A stretch of 64,000 nt of DNA, taken from assembly GCA_017399445.1 (NCBI GenBank), contig JAFQCM010000056.1, positions 124,001 through 188,000 of the forward strand, written 5' to 3'. The notes below the pieces were generated by a model. The model had not been told where the DNA came from and did no database searches. It saw nothing but the letters and a program-made list of their open reading frames with translations. The position numbers and the translations under genes are program-made. The DNA comes from Lachnospiraceae bacterium (lineage in GTDB: Bacteria; Bacillota; Clostridia; Lachnospirales; Lachnospiraceae). Each line of letters begins with the position of its first letter. Within the stretch, counting starts at the first letter, position 1. Below, piece after piece: positions 55,814 to 64,000 of the stretch.

Positions 55814-55928
55814 CTGGCATTTATTTGTAAAGGTAATCCGGATGGATAGACAAGGAAAATATGGAAACACTAATTGAGACTGAAAATGGAAAATTTCAAA
55901 AGAAACAAGGAAGGTTAGTGGTGACATC

Positions 55929-57368
55929 ATGGAATCCATCTGGAAAATCACAGCAAAAAAGCAAATAGAATCAAAGACATTAGATAGAATAGAAGCAGAA
56001 ACTGTAGTAATTGGAGCAGGAATGGTAGGGGTTCTTACTGCATGGTTTCTGCAGCAAAATGGAAATGATGTAATCGTGCTGGAAGCCAATGAAGTAGGCA
56101 GCGGGCAGACAGGAAATACTACTGCAAAAATAACTTCCCAGCACAGACTAATTTATGACAAATTAATTTGTAATCAGGGTATAGAATTTGCAGGGTTATA
56201 TGCCAAGGCAAATGAAGAAGCCATAAAGCAATACAAAAAATTGATAGAGCGAGAGGCAATTTTATGTGATTTTGAAGAAAAATCATCTTACCTCTATACG
56301 AAAAAAGATCTACACAGCTTGATGAGGGAAGCGGAAGCAGCCCATAGTCTGGGAATTTCCGCTTCCCTTGTTACAGAAACAGAGCTACCTTTTTGGGTAG
56401 AGGGAGCTGTGTGTTTTGAAAATCAGGCACAATTTCATCCATTGAAATTTCTATATACACTGGCAGAAAAGCTTTCTGTGTACGAACATACAAAGGTTTT
56501 AAAGGTAGAAGGAAACAACGTAGAAACAGAAAAAGGAAATATAAAAGCAGAAAATATCATATTTGCCACCCATTACCCGTTTGTAATCAGACCAGGCTAT
56601 TATTTTATGCGAATGCATCAGGAACGAAGTTACGCAATTGCGGTAGAAGGTGCACAGCAGTTTCAAGGGATGTATCTTGGTATAGATGAGGATGGAATTT
56701 CTTTTCGAAATTACCGGGAATTGATGATTATAGGCGGCGAAGGACACAGAACAGGAGAAAATCCTTTTGGTGGACAGTATGAAAAGTTATATGGAGAAGC
56801 AGTGAAACTTTGGAGTGGAATAAAGGAAAAAGCAAGGTGGTCAGCTCAGGATTGTTTCACGCTAGATGATATTCCTTATATTGGAACTTTTTCAAAAAGT
56901 ACACCAAACTGGTATGTGGCAAGTGGATTTCAAAAATGGGGAATGACTGGTTCCATGGTAGCAGCAAGACTGCTAACAGATAAAATTTTAAAGGAACAAA
57001 ACGAATACCAGAAATTGTTTTCCCCACAGAGAAAATTAGTATGTCAGGTAAAAAAGAATTTTTTTTATGACAGCATGTATTCAGCAGTTCATTTAACTCA
57101 AAGGATTATCAAACCGGCAAAAGGTGAAATGGAAGATTTATTGCCAGGACATGGAGGTATTGTAAAATACCAGGGAAAAAAGCAAGGAGCGTACAAGTCA
57201 GAAACTGGAGAGATTTTTCTGGTAGATATTAAATGTCCTCACTTAGGATGTCAGCTGGAATGGAATTCCCAAGAGCATACATGGGACTGCCCGTGCCATG
57301 GTTCCCGGTTTGATTACCGGGGAAACCTGATAAATAATCCGGCACAGGAGGATATCGGAAAAAATTAA
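55929..57368 (+). CDS. FAD-dependent oxidoreductase with C-terminal Rieske domain
   Basis: 479 residues. A DadA/GlyOx-type FAD fold at the N-terminus (TVVIGAGMVGVLTAWFLQQ, VLEANEVGSGQTGNTTAKIT) and a Rieske [2Fe-2S] domain at about 405-479 with ligands in CPHLGC and CPCHGSRFDY. The substrate (an amine or alpha-amino acid) is not known. The Rieske domain would pass electrons from FAD to an unknown acceptor. The gene stands alone. Its stop overlaps that of the convergent LytTR gene by 3-4 bases, with no terminator between. Confidence 0.9.
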   Translation: MESIWKITAKKQIESKTLDRIEAETVVIGAGMVGVLTAWFLQQNGNDVIVLEANEVGSGQTGNTTAKITSQHRLIYDKLICNQGIEFAGLYAKANEEAIKQYKKLIEREAILCDFEEKSSYLYTKKDLHSLMREAEAAHSLGISASLVTETELPFWVEGAVCFENQAQFHPLKFLYTLAEKLSVYEHTKVLKVEGNNVETEKGNIKAENIIFATHYPFVIRPGYYFMRMHQERSYAIAVEGAQQFQGMYLGIDEDGISFRNYRELMIIGGEGHRTGENPFGGQYEKLYGEAVKLWSGIKEKARWSAQDCFTLDDIPYIGTFSKSTPNWYVASGFQKWGMTGSMVAARLLTDKILKEQNEYQKLFSPQRKLVCQVKKNFFYDSMYSAVHLTQRIIKPAKGEMEDLLPGHGGIVKYQGKKQGAYKSETGEIFLVDIKCPHLGCQLEWNSQEHTWDCPCHGSRFDYRGNLINNPAQEDIGKN

Positions 57369-58084
57369 AAAGCTTGCTTTGTATGAATATCGAATTTCAT
57401 ATAAGCAGAAAGAAGTGAAGTCCATTTCCGGCGTGAGACAGAAAGTTTCACGCCGTTTTTTAATACTACTGTATGATTTTTAAAACTAGAAATCTGACCT
57501 AAATTTACCAGATATTTTTTGTGGCATCGGAAAAAGAGGTGGGGAGGAAGTGTATTTTCCCATTGCAGCAGGCTTTCATCACAATAATAGTTGTTATCAT
57601 AAGTAAAAAGTTCACTTCCACCAGACTGAGCCTGAAAATATAAAATATCTTTTAAAAAAATTTTATGGGAAATGCCACTGCGGAAGAAAGATATTTGCGT
57701 TGCTATCTGCAATTCGTTTAGACAGTCATCCAAATATTCAAATAATTCATCCTCAATAATAGGTTTGGTCATGAAACGGAAAGCCCGGACAATATAGCCT
57801 TCCTTATATCTGTGTGGATATCCGGTTAAAATCAGAATAAGAGCCTTAGGAAAATCCTGGTGAATTTTTTTAGACCAGAGTATTCCATCTTCTTCATTAT
57901 TTTCAAATTCCAAATCCATAAATATTAAATCAAAAGGTTTTTCTTGCATATCAGAATGAAGCAAAGAAGGCAAAGAGAAGTAAGAAGTTTCTATTTGCAC
58001 ATCTCTTTCTCTTTGATACTTGGCAAGCAAACGGTGTAGTTGTGCGGAAATATATTCCTGATCATCACATATAGCAATTCGCAT
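57365..58084 (-). CDS. LytTR-family response regulator (AgrA-like)
   Basis: 239 residues: receiver (about 1-120; IAICDDQEY, phospho-Asp in FDLIFMDLEFE) and LytTR DNA-binding domain (about 135-230; ILYFQAQSGGSELFTYDN, FFRCHKKYLVNL, VKLSVSRRKW). LytTR regulators bind pairs of 9-bp direct repeats 12 bp apart; such a pair lies in the divergent region at 59414-59443. It is the partner of the kinase 46 bases upstream. Confidence 0.93.
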   Translation of the reverse strand: MRIAICDDQEYISAQLHRLLAKYQRERDVQIETSYFSLPSLLHSDMQEKPFDLIFMDLEFENNEEDGILWSKKIHQDFPKALILILTGYPHRYKEGYIVRAFRFMTKPIIEDELFEYLDDCLNELQIATQISFFRSGISHKIFLKDILYFQAQSGGSELFTYDNNYYCDESLLQWENTLPPHLFFRCHKKYLVNLGQISSFKNHTVVLKNGVKLSVSRRKWTSLLSAYMKFDIHTKQAF

Positions 58085-58130
58085 AAGTTTCCTCCATAAA
58101 TATATTACAATTAAAAATAGGTAAATGCAG

Positions 58131-59327
58131 TTAAATTGGCAGATAAATAGTGGTAGTAATCATATTTTCCGAGCTTATTTGTTCAAAATTCCCCTGATAT
58201 TTGGAAACAATTCCTTTTATTTTATCAACTCCAAAACCATGATTTCGGTCTAGTTTTTTAAGCCAGGAAGATTCTAAGTCAGGAGGTGTAAAGTGGTTTG
58301 TGACAGTAATTGAAAAATAGTGTTGCCCGGATTTGAAATGAATAGACAATTCAGGTTCTTTCAATTGGCAATCATTTACTGCTGTAATAGCATTAGAAAG
58401 CAGATTGGAAAACAAGGTACATAAATCGATAGAAGACAATTGATTCATTTCTGGGAGGCTTCCATAAACTGTAATTTTTACATTAGAATGACAGCTGTGG
58501 GCTAAGTTGTAGTTTAAGATAGAATCCACAATAATATTTCCAGAAAAATAAAGTTTTTCCTGAAAAGAAAAGTCTTCCTTTAAATTTTGAAAATAAGTTA
58601 AGCAATCATCTGATTGATTATTAGAAAGCAGATTTTGCATTACAACAAAATGATTTTTTATATCATGGCGGAATTTTCGAAGTTCCTTATCCATTAAATC
58701 AGTATGCTGATAGTATTCTAACTGTCTTTCTAATAGAAATTGGTTTTCTTCCTCATCCATTTGTGCCTGTAATAGAAAGTGCTGTACAAAGTAGGTAATA
58801 AAAAGAAGGCAGATAACGGTCAAGCACATAACAACAAAATGATAAAAAAATTCTTCATCATATATGATAGTGTCAAGTGGAAGAACTTGAGCTGGATGGA
58901 GTATATGTCCAATTAACAAAAAAATAAAATAACCAACAATGTGTAAAACCAACATTTTGATATCAAAGAAAAACATAACAAGAACCAGAAAAATATAGGT
59001 ACAAATCCACATATAAGTGGTAGGAAATAAGTGCAGGATAAAATTGTATTGAACAAAGAGAACCAAAGTAACATAAACCTTTAATAGGAATAAATGCCTG
59101 GGAATAAAGGTATTATCATAACTGCTTTTGAAAACAATTATTAGGGAAATAAGGAGATATACCAGTTGACTTACGTCAAAATAGAAAACTCCTAAAATTG
59201 GAGTATCAGGAAAACTTCCTAATAATTTTCTTGCAGTATAGTAAATGGCAGCACACATACAGGTGCATGGAATGACTAAAAGCACATATATATAGGACTT
59301 TTCCCAGTATTTTCGAATGATATTCAT
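58131..59327 (-). CDS. GHKL (AgrC-like) sensor histidine kinase with six-helix sensor
   Basis: 398 residues from ATG 59327 (GGAAGGAG 10 bases upstream). Six TM helices fill residues ~12-205, then a coiled linker, the H-box ELRKFRHDIKNHFVVMQ (phospho-His), and a GHKL ATPase (LCTLFSNLLSNAITA, GFGVDKI). The sensor domain is clearly homologous to that of the divergent MCP: QYNFILHLFPT and FFFDIKM here against [11 protein letters not shown] and FFLDIKM there. Signal unknown. No agrB/agrD-like gene is next to it. Confidence 0.93.
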   Translation of the reverse strand: MNIIRKYWEKSYIYVLLVIPCTCMCAAIYYTARKLLGSFPDTPILGVFYFDVSQLVYLLISLIIVFKSSYDNTFIPRHLFLLKVYVTLVLFVQYNFILHLFPTTYMWICTYIFLVLVMFFFDIKMLVLHIVGYFIFLLIGHILHPAQVLPLDTIIYDEEFFYHFVVMCLTVICLLFITYFVQHFLLQAQMDEEENQFLLERQLEYYQHTDLMDKELRKFRHDIKNHFVVMQNLLSNNQSDDCLTYFQNLKEDFSFQEKLYFSGNIIVDSILNYNLAHSCHSNVKITVYGSLPEMNQLSSIDLCTLFSNLLSNAITAVNDCQLKEPELSIHFKSGQHYFSITVTNHFTPPDLESSWLKKLDRNHGFGVDKIKGIVSKYQGNFEQISSENMITTTIYLPI

Positions 59328-59413
59328 AGCTACAACACTCCTTCCTTTCATCGTTTTCTTTATTATTTCATAGGTAGCTATTTTTTGCAACAATAGGACA
59401 AAAACTACAAACT

Positions 59414-59459
59414 TCCGTTTAATATGGTAAAACGACCGTTAAAGAGTCTAACTGTTAAA
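59414..59459 (+). promoter_or_regulatory. LytTR-type direct repeats in the kinase/MCP divergent region
   Basis: Nine-mers TCCGTTTAA (59414-59422) and ACCGTTAAA (59435-59443) are separated by exactly 12 bases, the spacing of AgrA/LytTR sites. A third, ACTGTTAAA, lies at 59451-59459. A TATAAT -10 element follows at 59478-59483. They lie upstream of the MCP and of the regulator's own operon. Confidence 0.6.
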
Positions 59460-59516
59460 AATAAGTTGGGACAATTGTATAATAGAAACAGTAAAACAAG
59501 TGGGAGGTATTGGCTT

Positions 59517-61067
59517 ATGGGTAAAAACAAACAAAATGAAATTAGTGTAATAGATATGTATATGACGAGAGTTTATGTATGGATTATGATGCTTGTTACA
59601 GGTGCTGTTACATGTGCAGGAGTATCTTTTGCAGCATTAAAGATATTAGGCTATTATCCTGAAGTACCCTGGGCAGGGTTGATAACTTTTGTAGGCACAG
59701 ATGTCCTTTACGTTATTGTTGGGATTATTTTGATTAAAAAGGCAGTTGTAAACGGAAAACTTCGGGATGGAATGTTAAGAATTGGAAAATTATATATTAC
59801 CATTATTTTGGTTATACAATATAACTTTATTTTATACCTGATTCCAACAAGAGAATTTTGGGGATATAGCTTCTTCTTTCTAATTTTAACAGCATTTTTT
59901 CTGGATATAAAAATGACTACCATATTGTCTGTTGTATTTTCAGGTTCTTACATAGTATTTCTTTTCTTTCACTGGAAGGATGGCTTGCCAGTTCAGGACA
60001 GTTTATTTGGAGCAGAGGTTTACTTAAGGACAGTAGGATTTATTTTGTCCATGTTTAGTATTGATTTATTAACCTACTTTACAGGAGCGTTTTTAGCAAA
60101 TGCCAAAAGAGACGATTTGGAAAAGAAATCAAATCAGGCACAAAATGTACTTGTGACGGCAGCAGAGATTGGGGAATCATTAAAAAGTACCAGTGCAAGA
60201 GTGTTAGAAACTACGGAAGGTCAAAGTGGTGCTACAGAAGAGTTGGCGGCTATTACGGAAGAATTATCAGATATGAGTCAAAATCTTCTGGTGCATTCTC
60301 AGGAAAATACAGGTCATCTGAAAGATTTAAATAAGATGAGTGAAAATGTGTCTGAAAGAATAGCACAAATGAGTCAAATGTCAAAACAGTTGGTAACATT
60401 ATCTGGTGAAAATGAGGCAGCCATTAATCATTTAATGGATGGAAGTAAAGTAGTGGCAAGTGCAAATCAGGGTACTTTAGAAGCAACAGAAAAACTATTG
60501 GAGGGAACCAAACAGGTAGCTACTACATTGGATATTATTGACCAGATTGCTTCTTCTACAAATTTACTTGCGTTAAATGCTTCTATTGAAGCAGCAAGAG
60601 CTGGGGAAGCTGGAAGAGGATTTGCAGTAGTAGCAGGTGAGATAGGAACTCTTGCAAATAATACACAGTCATCCCTAAAAGAAATTAGTGTATTGATGAA
60701 TAGTTTAACGCAAAACGTAGATTTGGTATCACTGTCTATTCATTCCAGCTCTGATAAGTTAAATGAACAAAATGAAGTTATGGCAGAAACTGTTGGAAAG
60801 GTAAAACATATGATTGAAGTGCTGTATGAATGTTTGGATTCTATGGATATAATTTATCAAGAGAATGTACAGCAGAAAGAATTGGTAGAGTTGACTTATG
60901 AATATAATAACAAAATGCAAAACCAGATTGAAAATCAAGATAAGCGATTTGGAGAAATATCAAAAGTAGTATCTAATAATGCACGGGAGATTGAAGGTCT
61001 TGCATCGCAGGTAGATGAACTGAATCGCATTGTAAATCAGTTGACAAACTTATTGGAAAATAAATAA
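59517..61067 (+). CDS. Methyl-accepting chemotaxis protein sharing the kinase's sensor domain
   Basis: 516 residues from ATG 59517 (GGGAGGT 8 bases upstream). Six TM helices (about 18-195) homologous to those of the divergent GHKL kinase, no HAMP, then the MCP signalling coiled coil with the tip in [20 protein letters not shown] and [15 protein letters not shown]. It should report to CheA/CheW the same unknown signal that the kinase reports to LytTR. The gene has its own promoter with LytTR-type repeats. Confidence 0.93.
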   Translation: MGKNKQNEISVIDMYMTRVYVWIMMLVTGAVTCAGVSFAALKILGYYPEVPWAGLITFVGTDVLYVIVGIILIKKAVVNGKLRDGMLRIGKLYITIILVIQYNFILYLIPTREFWGYSFFFLILTAFFLDIKMTTILSVVFSGSYIVFLFFHWKDGLPVQDSLFGAEVYLRTVGFILSMFSIDLLTYFTGAFLANAKRDDLEKKSNQAQNVLVTAAEIGESLKSTSARVLETTEGQSGATEELAAITEELSDMSQNLLVHSQENTGHLKDLNKMSENVSERIAQMSQMSKQLVTLSGENEAAINHLMDGSKVVASANQGTLEATEKLLEGTKQVATTLDIIDQIASSTNLLALNASIEAARAGEAGRGFAVVAGEIGTLANNTQSSLKEISVLMNSLTQNVDLVSLSIHSSSDKLNEQNEVMAETVGKVKHMIEVLYECLDSMDIIYQENVQQKELVELTYEYNNKMQNQIENQDKRFGEISKVVSNNAREIEGLASQVDELNRIVNQLTNLLENK

Positions 61068-61126
61068 AATGACAAAATCCAACAAAACCAAAAGAATTTT
61101 GTGAAAATAAAATTAAAAATTAGGTA

Positions 61127-61155
61127 TTGCATGAAAATAAGTTTTGTGTTAGAAT
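61127..61155 (+). promoter_or_regulatory. Promoter of the amt-glnB leader
   Basis: TTGCAT (61127-61132), 17-base spacer, TAGAAT (61150-61155). The predicted start near 61162 is only a few bases before a strong terminator hairpin. Confidence 0.6.
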
Positions 61156-61166
61156 TACATTCAGAC

Positions 61167-61215
61167 AAAGGAGTCTAGAAAAATCTCAAGGGATTTTCTA
61201 GGCTCCTTTTCTTTT
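61167..61215 (+). terminator. Leader terminator hairpin upstream of amt
   Basis: AAAGGAG-CTAGAAAA pairs with TTTTCTAG-CTCCTTT (61194-61209), with one G-T pair, followed by TCTTTT. It stands between the only good promoter and amt (61267), so it is either a conditional (riboregulated) terminator or the distant terminator of the MCP gene. Confidence 0.75.
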
Positions 61216-61266
61216 GCGCGTAAAAGAAATGTAAACAAATATGTCAATGATATGGAGGATGAAATT

Positions 61267-62505
61267 ATGAATAGTGGTGATATTGGATTTATGCTGATTT
61301 GTACAGCATTTGTATTTTTAATGACACCTGGTCTTGCTTTCTTTTACGGTGGTTTAGTTCGCCGAAAAAACGTGGTTAACACTATGATGGCATGTGTTTC
61401 TATTATGGGATTATCCGTAGTAATGTGGTGTCTGTTTGGATATTCTTTGGCATTTGGTGGAAATCATTTTGGAGTGATTGGCGATTTCCGTTTTCTTGGT
61501 TTAAATGGAGTGGGAATGGAGGCTGGTCCTTATGCAGATACTATTCCACACTTTGTATTTGCGGCATTCCAGATGATGTTTGCGATGATTACTCCGGCTT
61601 TAATTACGGGTGCAGTGGTAGGGCGTATGCGTTTTAAAGCACTGTTTCCATTTATTGCACTTTGGTCTTTGATTGTATATTATCCAATGGCCCATATGGT
61701 TTGGGGTGAAGGTGGATTTTTAGCAGAAATTGGTTCTGTGGATTTTGCTGGTGGAAATGTAGTACATATCAGTTCTGGTGCCAGCGCATTACTTTTAGCT
61801 TTTATACTTGGAAAAAGAAAAGGATTTGAAAGTTCTTCCTATCGTATACATAATATTCCTTTTGTTGTCCTTGGAGCTTCTCTTTTATGGTTTGGATGGT
61901 TTGGATTTAATGCAGGAAGTGCATTGGCTGCAGATGGCCTGGCAGCACATGCATTTATGACATCTGCAATTTCAGCAGCAACAGCCTTAGTTGTATGGAT
62001 GTTAATTGATGTAATTAAAGAAGGGAAACCAACTTTAGTGGGTGCTTCTACCGGCTTAGTAGTAGGTTTGGTAGCAATTACTCCGGGTGCAGGCTTTGTT
62101 CCAATCTGGTCTTCCTTTATTATCGGAGGATTAGTTAGCCCGATTTGTTACTTTACAATGTCATTTATCAAAGGTAAATTGAAAATTGACGATTCCTTAG
62201 ATGCATTTGGATGTCATGGTATTGGTGGTATCTGGGGCGGTATTGCAACAGGTATTTTCGCTCAGTCTTCTATTAATGATGTAGCAAGATGGGATGGACT
62301 TATCTTTGGAGATTACCAATTATTTGTAGCACAGATTATTGGGGTAGTGGTTTCTATTGTAGTAGCATTGGCAGGAACTATAATCTGCGTTGGTATTGTG
62401 AAACTCTTTACTCATCTTCGTGTGGAAGACAAAGCCGAAAAAATCGGTTTGGATATTTCTGAACATGGTGAGAATGCATACCCTTCATTTAATGGTTGGG
62501 ATTAA
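61267..62505 (+). CDS. amt: Ammonium transporter
   Basis: Amt/MEP/Rh channel of 412 residues with eleven TM helices; start ATG 61267 with GGAGGATG 9 bases upstream. Seen: FFYGGLVRRKNV, the twin pore histidines in VVHISSGASALL and AFGCHGIGGIWGG, and Phe-gate region AAFQMMFA. It imports NH4+/NH3 when nitrogen is scarce. The P-II gene 17 bases downstream would block it when nitrogen is ample. Confidence 0.97.
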   Translation: MNSGDIGFMLICTAFVFLMTPGLAFFYGGLVRRKNVVNTMMACVSIMGLSVVMWCLFGYSLAFGGNHFGVIGDFRFLGLNGVGMEAGPYADTIPHFVFAAFQMMFAMITPALITGAVVGRMRFKALFPFIALWSLIVYYPMAHMVWGEGGFLAEIGSVDFAGGNVVHISSGASALLLAFILGKRKGFESSSYRIHNIPFVVLGASLLWFGWFGFNAGSALAADGLAAHAFMTSAISAATALVVWMLIDVIKEGKPTLVGASTGLVVGLVAITPGAGFVPIWSSFIIGGLVSPICYFTMSFIKGKLKIDDSLDAFGCHGIGGIWGGIATGIFAQSSINDVARWDGLIFGDYQLFVAQIIGVVVSIVVALAGTIICVGIVKLFTHLRVEDKAEKIGLDISEHGENAYPSFNGWD

Positions 62506-62522
62506 TTAGGAGGATATAGATT

Positions 62523-62879
62523 ATGATTATTAAAATAGAAGCAATTGTACGCGAAGAGAAAATGGAAGATGTAAAAGAGGCACTGAATGGAATTGGTGTC
62601 AATGGTATTACAGTTTCACAGGTCATTGGATGTGGAACCCAGAGAGGATATACAGAAGTGGTCCGTGGTACGGAAATTGACATTATGATGCAGCCGAAGG
62701 TAAAGTTTGAAATTGTAGTATCTTCGGAAGAATGGGAAGAAAAAGTAATTAAAACCGTTCGGGAATCTGCCTATACCGGAGAAGTTGGTGATGGGAAAAT
62801 CTTTAGTTATGAAATTCGAAATGCGGTGAAGATTCGAACTAATGAAACTGGGTATGATGCGGTGCAAGGGACAATTTAA
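62523..62879 (+). CDS. glnB: Nitrogen regulatory protein P-II
   Basis: 118-residue trimeric P-II protein. The T-loop region is TQRGYTEVVRGTEIDIMMQPK, shorter on tyrosines than the enterobacterial form: the Tyr-51 position reads Val-Val, so uridylylation is unlikely. The ATP/2-oxoglutarate pocket GDGKIF and the Arg-rich KIRTNETG are present. Clustered with amt, it fits the GlnK role of gating Amt. AGGAGG is 8-9 bases before the ATG. Confidence 0.95.
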   Translation: MIIKIEAIVREEKMEDVKEALNGIGVNGITVSQVIGCGTQRGYTEVVRGTEIDIMMQPKVKFEIVVSSEEWEEKVIKTVRESAYTGEVGDGKIFSYEIRNAVKIRTNETGYDAVQGTI

Positions 62880-62897
62880 AATTAATAGGTAAATTTT

Positions 62898-62941
62898 GGA
62901 ACCGGGTTTTTGGAGAAATTCAGAAAACCGGTTCTCTTTTT
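62898..62941 (+). terminator. Intrinsic terminator after glnB
   Basis: GGAACCGG-G-TTTT (62898-62910) pairs with AAAACCGGTTC (62924-62934) with one bulged G, followed by TCTTTTT. Confidence 0.85.
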
Positions 62942-62942
62942 G

Positions 62943-62951
62943 TGGTATAAT
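62943..62951 (+). promoter_or_regulatory. Extended -10 promoter of the hydE leader
   Basis: TGGTATAAT is a perfect extended -10 (TGn-TATAAT) directly after the glnB terminator. The -35 region is T-rich and weak. Transcription would start near 62958, leaving a leader of about 175 bases. Confidence 0.6.
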
Positions 62952-62975
62952 TGAATTTATTGGACTATTGGACAT

Positions 62976-63033
62976 ACTGCTGCCACTTCCCGGTAGGGTA
63001 TGGAGACTACTAGGGAGAGGGAAGGGTAGCAGT
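62976..63033 (+). ncRNA. Structured leader RNA upstream of hydE (unassigned)
   Basis: A long interrupted hairpin: ACTGCTGCC (62976-62984) pairs with GGGTAGCAGT (63024-63033, wobble at one step), A62985 bulges, and CTTCCC (62986-62991) pairs with GGGAAG (63019-63024). An asymmetric internal loop (TAGGGAGA, 63011-63018) follows, then a small GTAG/CTAC helix with a 10-base loop. It does not match the riboswitch consensus sequences I know. It lacks a T-run, so it is not a simple terminator. Confidence 0.5.
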
Positions 63034-63134
63034 TGATTAGGGGAGGACAGGAGAGTTGAAATTATTAAGAGAGAAAATAATTTAGATAATATTGAAAGTG
63101 TAATATGGATTTTGGAGTGGAAGGAGAGAATGAA

Positions 63135-64000
63135 GTGGAGCTTATTGGGTTGGTTGATAGATTGGAAGCAGAGGGAATATTGGAGAAGGGAGAATGGATT
63201 GAGCTGTTGGAGAATTACGGAGAGAGGGAAAGGGAATATGCAGCAAGGAAAGCAAGGAAAATAGCGGATGATATTTATGGAAAGGATATTTATATCCGAG
63301 GACTGATTGAGTTTACAAATTATTGTAAAAATGACTGTTTTTATTGCGGAATACGAAGAGGGAACCAGAAGGCAGAACGCTATCGTTTATCGAAGGAGCA
63401 GATTCTTTCCTGTTGTGAAAGTGGTTGGAAATTAGGGTTTCGCACCTTTGTATTACAAGGGGGAGAAGATGGATATTATGCAGATGAGTGGTATGAAGAT
63501 GTGATTCAAAGTATCAAAGAGTTATATCCGGAATGTGCCATAACTCTTTCTATTGGAGAACGTTCCAAGAAAAGTTATGAGCGATTGTATCAGGCAGGGG
63601 CGGCTCGGTATTTGTTACGGCATGAAACGGCTAATGAAGAGCATTATGGGAAGCTTCATCCCAAAGAGATGTCTTTAAAAAATAGAAAGAAGTGCCTGAT
63701 GGAATTAAAGGAGATTGGGTATCAAACTGGTTGTGGATTTATGGTAGGGTCTCCTTTTCAAAGTGTGGAAACACTGGCAGAAGATATGATGTTTATTCAT
63801 CAGTTAAAGCCCCATATGGTGGGGATTGGCCCCTTTATTCCTCATGAAGATACCCCCTTTGCAAAAGAACCACAGGGGAACCTTTCTTTGACATTGTTTT
63901 TGTTAAGTTTAATACGTATTATGGAAAAAAGGGTGTTGCTTCCGGCTACTACTGCTTTGGGGACAATTGATCCTAATGGCAGAGAACTGGGGATTCTGGC
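63135..64000 (+). CDS. hydE: [FeFe]-hydrogenase maturase HydE (3' end outside window)
   Basis: Radical SAM enzyme of H-cluster assembly; 288+ residues visible. The cluster motif is YCKNDCFYCGIRRGNQ (CxxxCxxC), followed by YRLSKEQIL, GFRTFVLQGGEDGYY, ARYLLRHETAN, GYQTGCGFMVGSPFQ and GPFIPHEDTPF, all in HydE order. The frame is open to base 64000. I prefer GTG 63135, with AAGGAGA 7 bases upstream; ATG 63105 is an in-frame alternative with a weak site. A structured leader precedes it. Confidence 0.92.
   Translation, partial: MELIGLVDRLEAEGILEKGEWIELLENYGEREREYAARKARKIADDIYGKDIYIRGLIEFTNYCKNDCFYCGIRRGNQKAERYRLSKEQILSCCESGWKLGFRTFVLQGGEDGYYADEWYEDVIQSIKELYPECAITLSIGERSKKSYERLYQAGAARYLLRHETANEEHYGKLHPKEMSLKNRKKCLMELKEIGYQTGCGFMVGSPFQSVETLAEDMMFIHQLKPHMVGIGPFIPHEDTPFAKEPQGNLSLTLFLLSLIRIMEKRVLLPATTALGTIDPNGRELGIL

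Noticed and set aside
62976-63033. T-box or known riboswitch
   Set aside because: No T-box AGGGTGG core, and no match to SAM, FMN, TPP, cobalamin or c-di-GMP consensus motifs on reading.

Overview
The window reads as a chromosomal segment of a low-GC, gut-type Firmicute, most likely Lachnospiraceae. The grounds are AT-rich coding with AAGGAGG-type ribosome sites, a [FeFe]-hydrogenase maturase, secreted CBM26/GH13 amylases, BspA-like leucine-rich repeat proteins, radical SAM enzymes, MCPs without HAMP domains, and intrinsic terminators after most operons. The species cannot be fixed from the sequence alone.

Region 1 (1-12.1 kb) is an extracellular starch locus. It holds three tandem GH13 amylase genes (the first cut by the window edge, the second frameshifted and shortened at its 3' end, the third intact with three CBM26 modules), two nearly identical BspA/LRR surface proteins, and then glycogen synthase glgA. 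Secreted enzymes would depolymerise starch outside the cell, and GlgA would store glucose inside it. Region 2 (12.3-33.2 kb) is mostly housekeeping and envelope: a multi-Fn3 cell-wall amidase, a B12-binding radical SAM protein, nth, a VanW protein with a 21-bp-repeat polyglutamine tail, an AIR-synthase-like/Lrp/aminotransferase/trmL operon, a GT-C glycosyltransferase, a two-component pair with mutS2, an HtrA-like protein that lacks recognisable triad residues, and a YhaM-like nuclease.

Region 3 (33.3-42.7 kb) is accessory. RlmD is followed by an unusual Nudix-pyrophosphatase fusion. Next comes a methyltransferase preceded by an 11-codon leader ORF and mutually exclusive hairpins, the layout of ribosome-stalling attenuation. 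After that lies a decayed mobile element: an XRE regulator, a MobC cut in the middle, a KilA-N fragment, and a large serine recombinase stopped by one in-frame TAA. It ends in an Abi_2/AbiF-type HEPN toxin gene (frameshifted in an A7 run) with an intact promoter-hairpin-terminator unit just upstream, which fits the recently described AbiF toxin/ncRNA-antitoxin arrangement.

Region 4 (42.7-64 kb) is signalling, redox and nitrogen: an MCP, a diguanylate cyclase, an ATP-grasp protein, a sirohaem nitrite/sulfite reductase, a TanB-like tannase lipoprotein joined to a response regulator/kinase pair and a MacB-like ABC exporter, a FAD-Rieske oxidoreductase, a LytTR/GHKL system divergent from an MCP with a homologous six-helix sensor domain, amt-glnB behind a leader terminator, and the start of hydE behind an unassigned structured leader.

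The findings I would check first are the AbiF/ncRNA locus (41.0-42.0 kb), the leader-peptide attenuator (36.0-36.2 kb), the shared sensor of the divergent kinase and MCP with LytTR-type repeats between them (57.4-61.1 kb), and the hydE leader RNA (62.97-63.04 kb). All assignments come from reading sequence and motifs; no database search was run.
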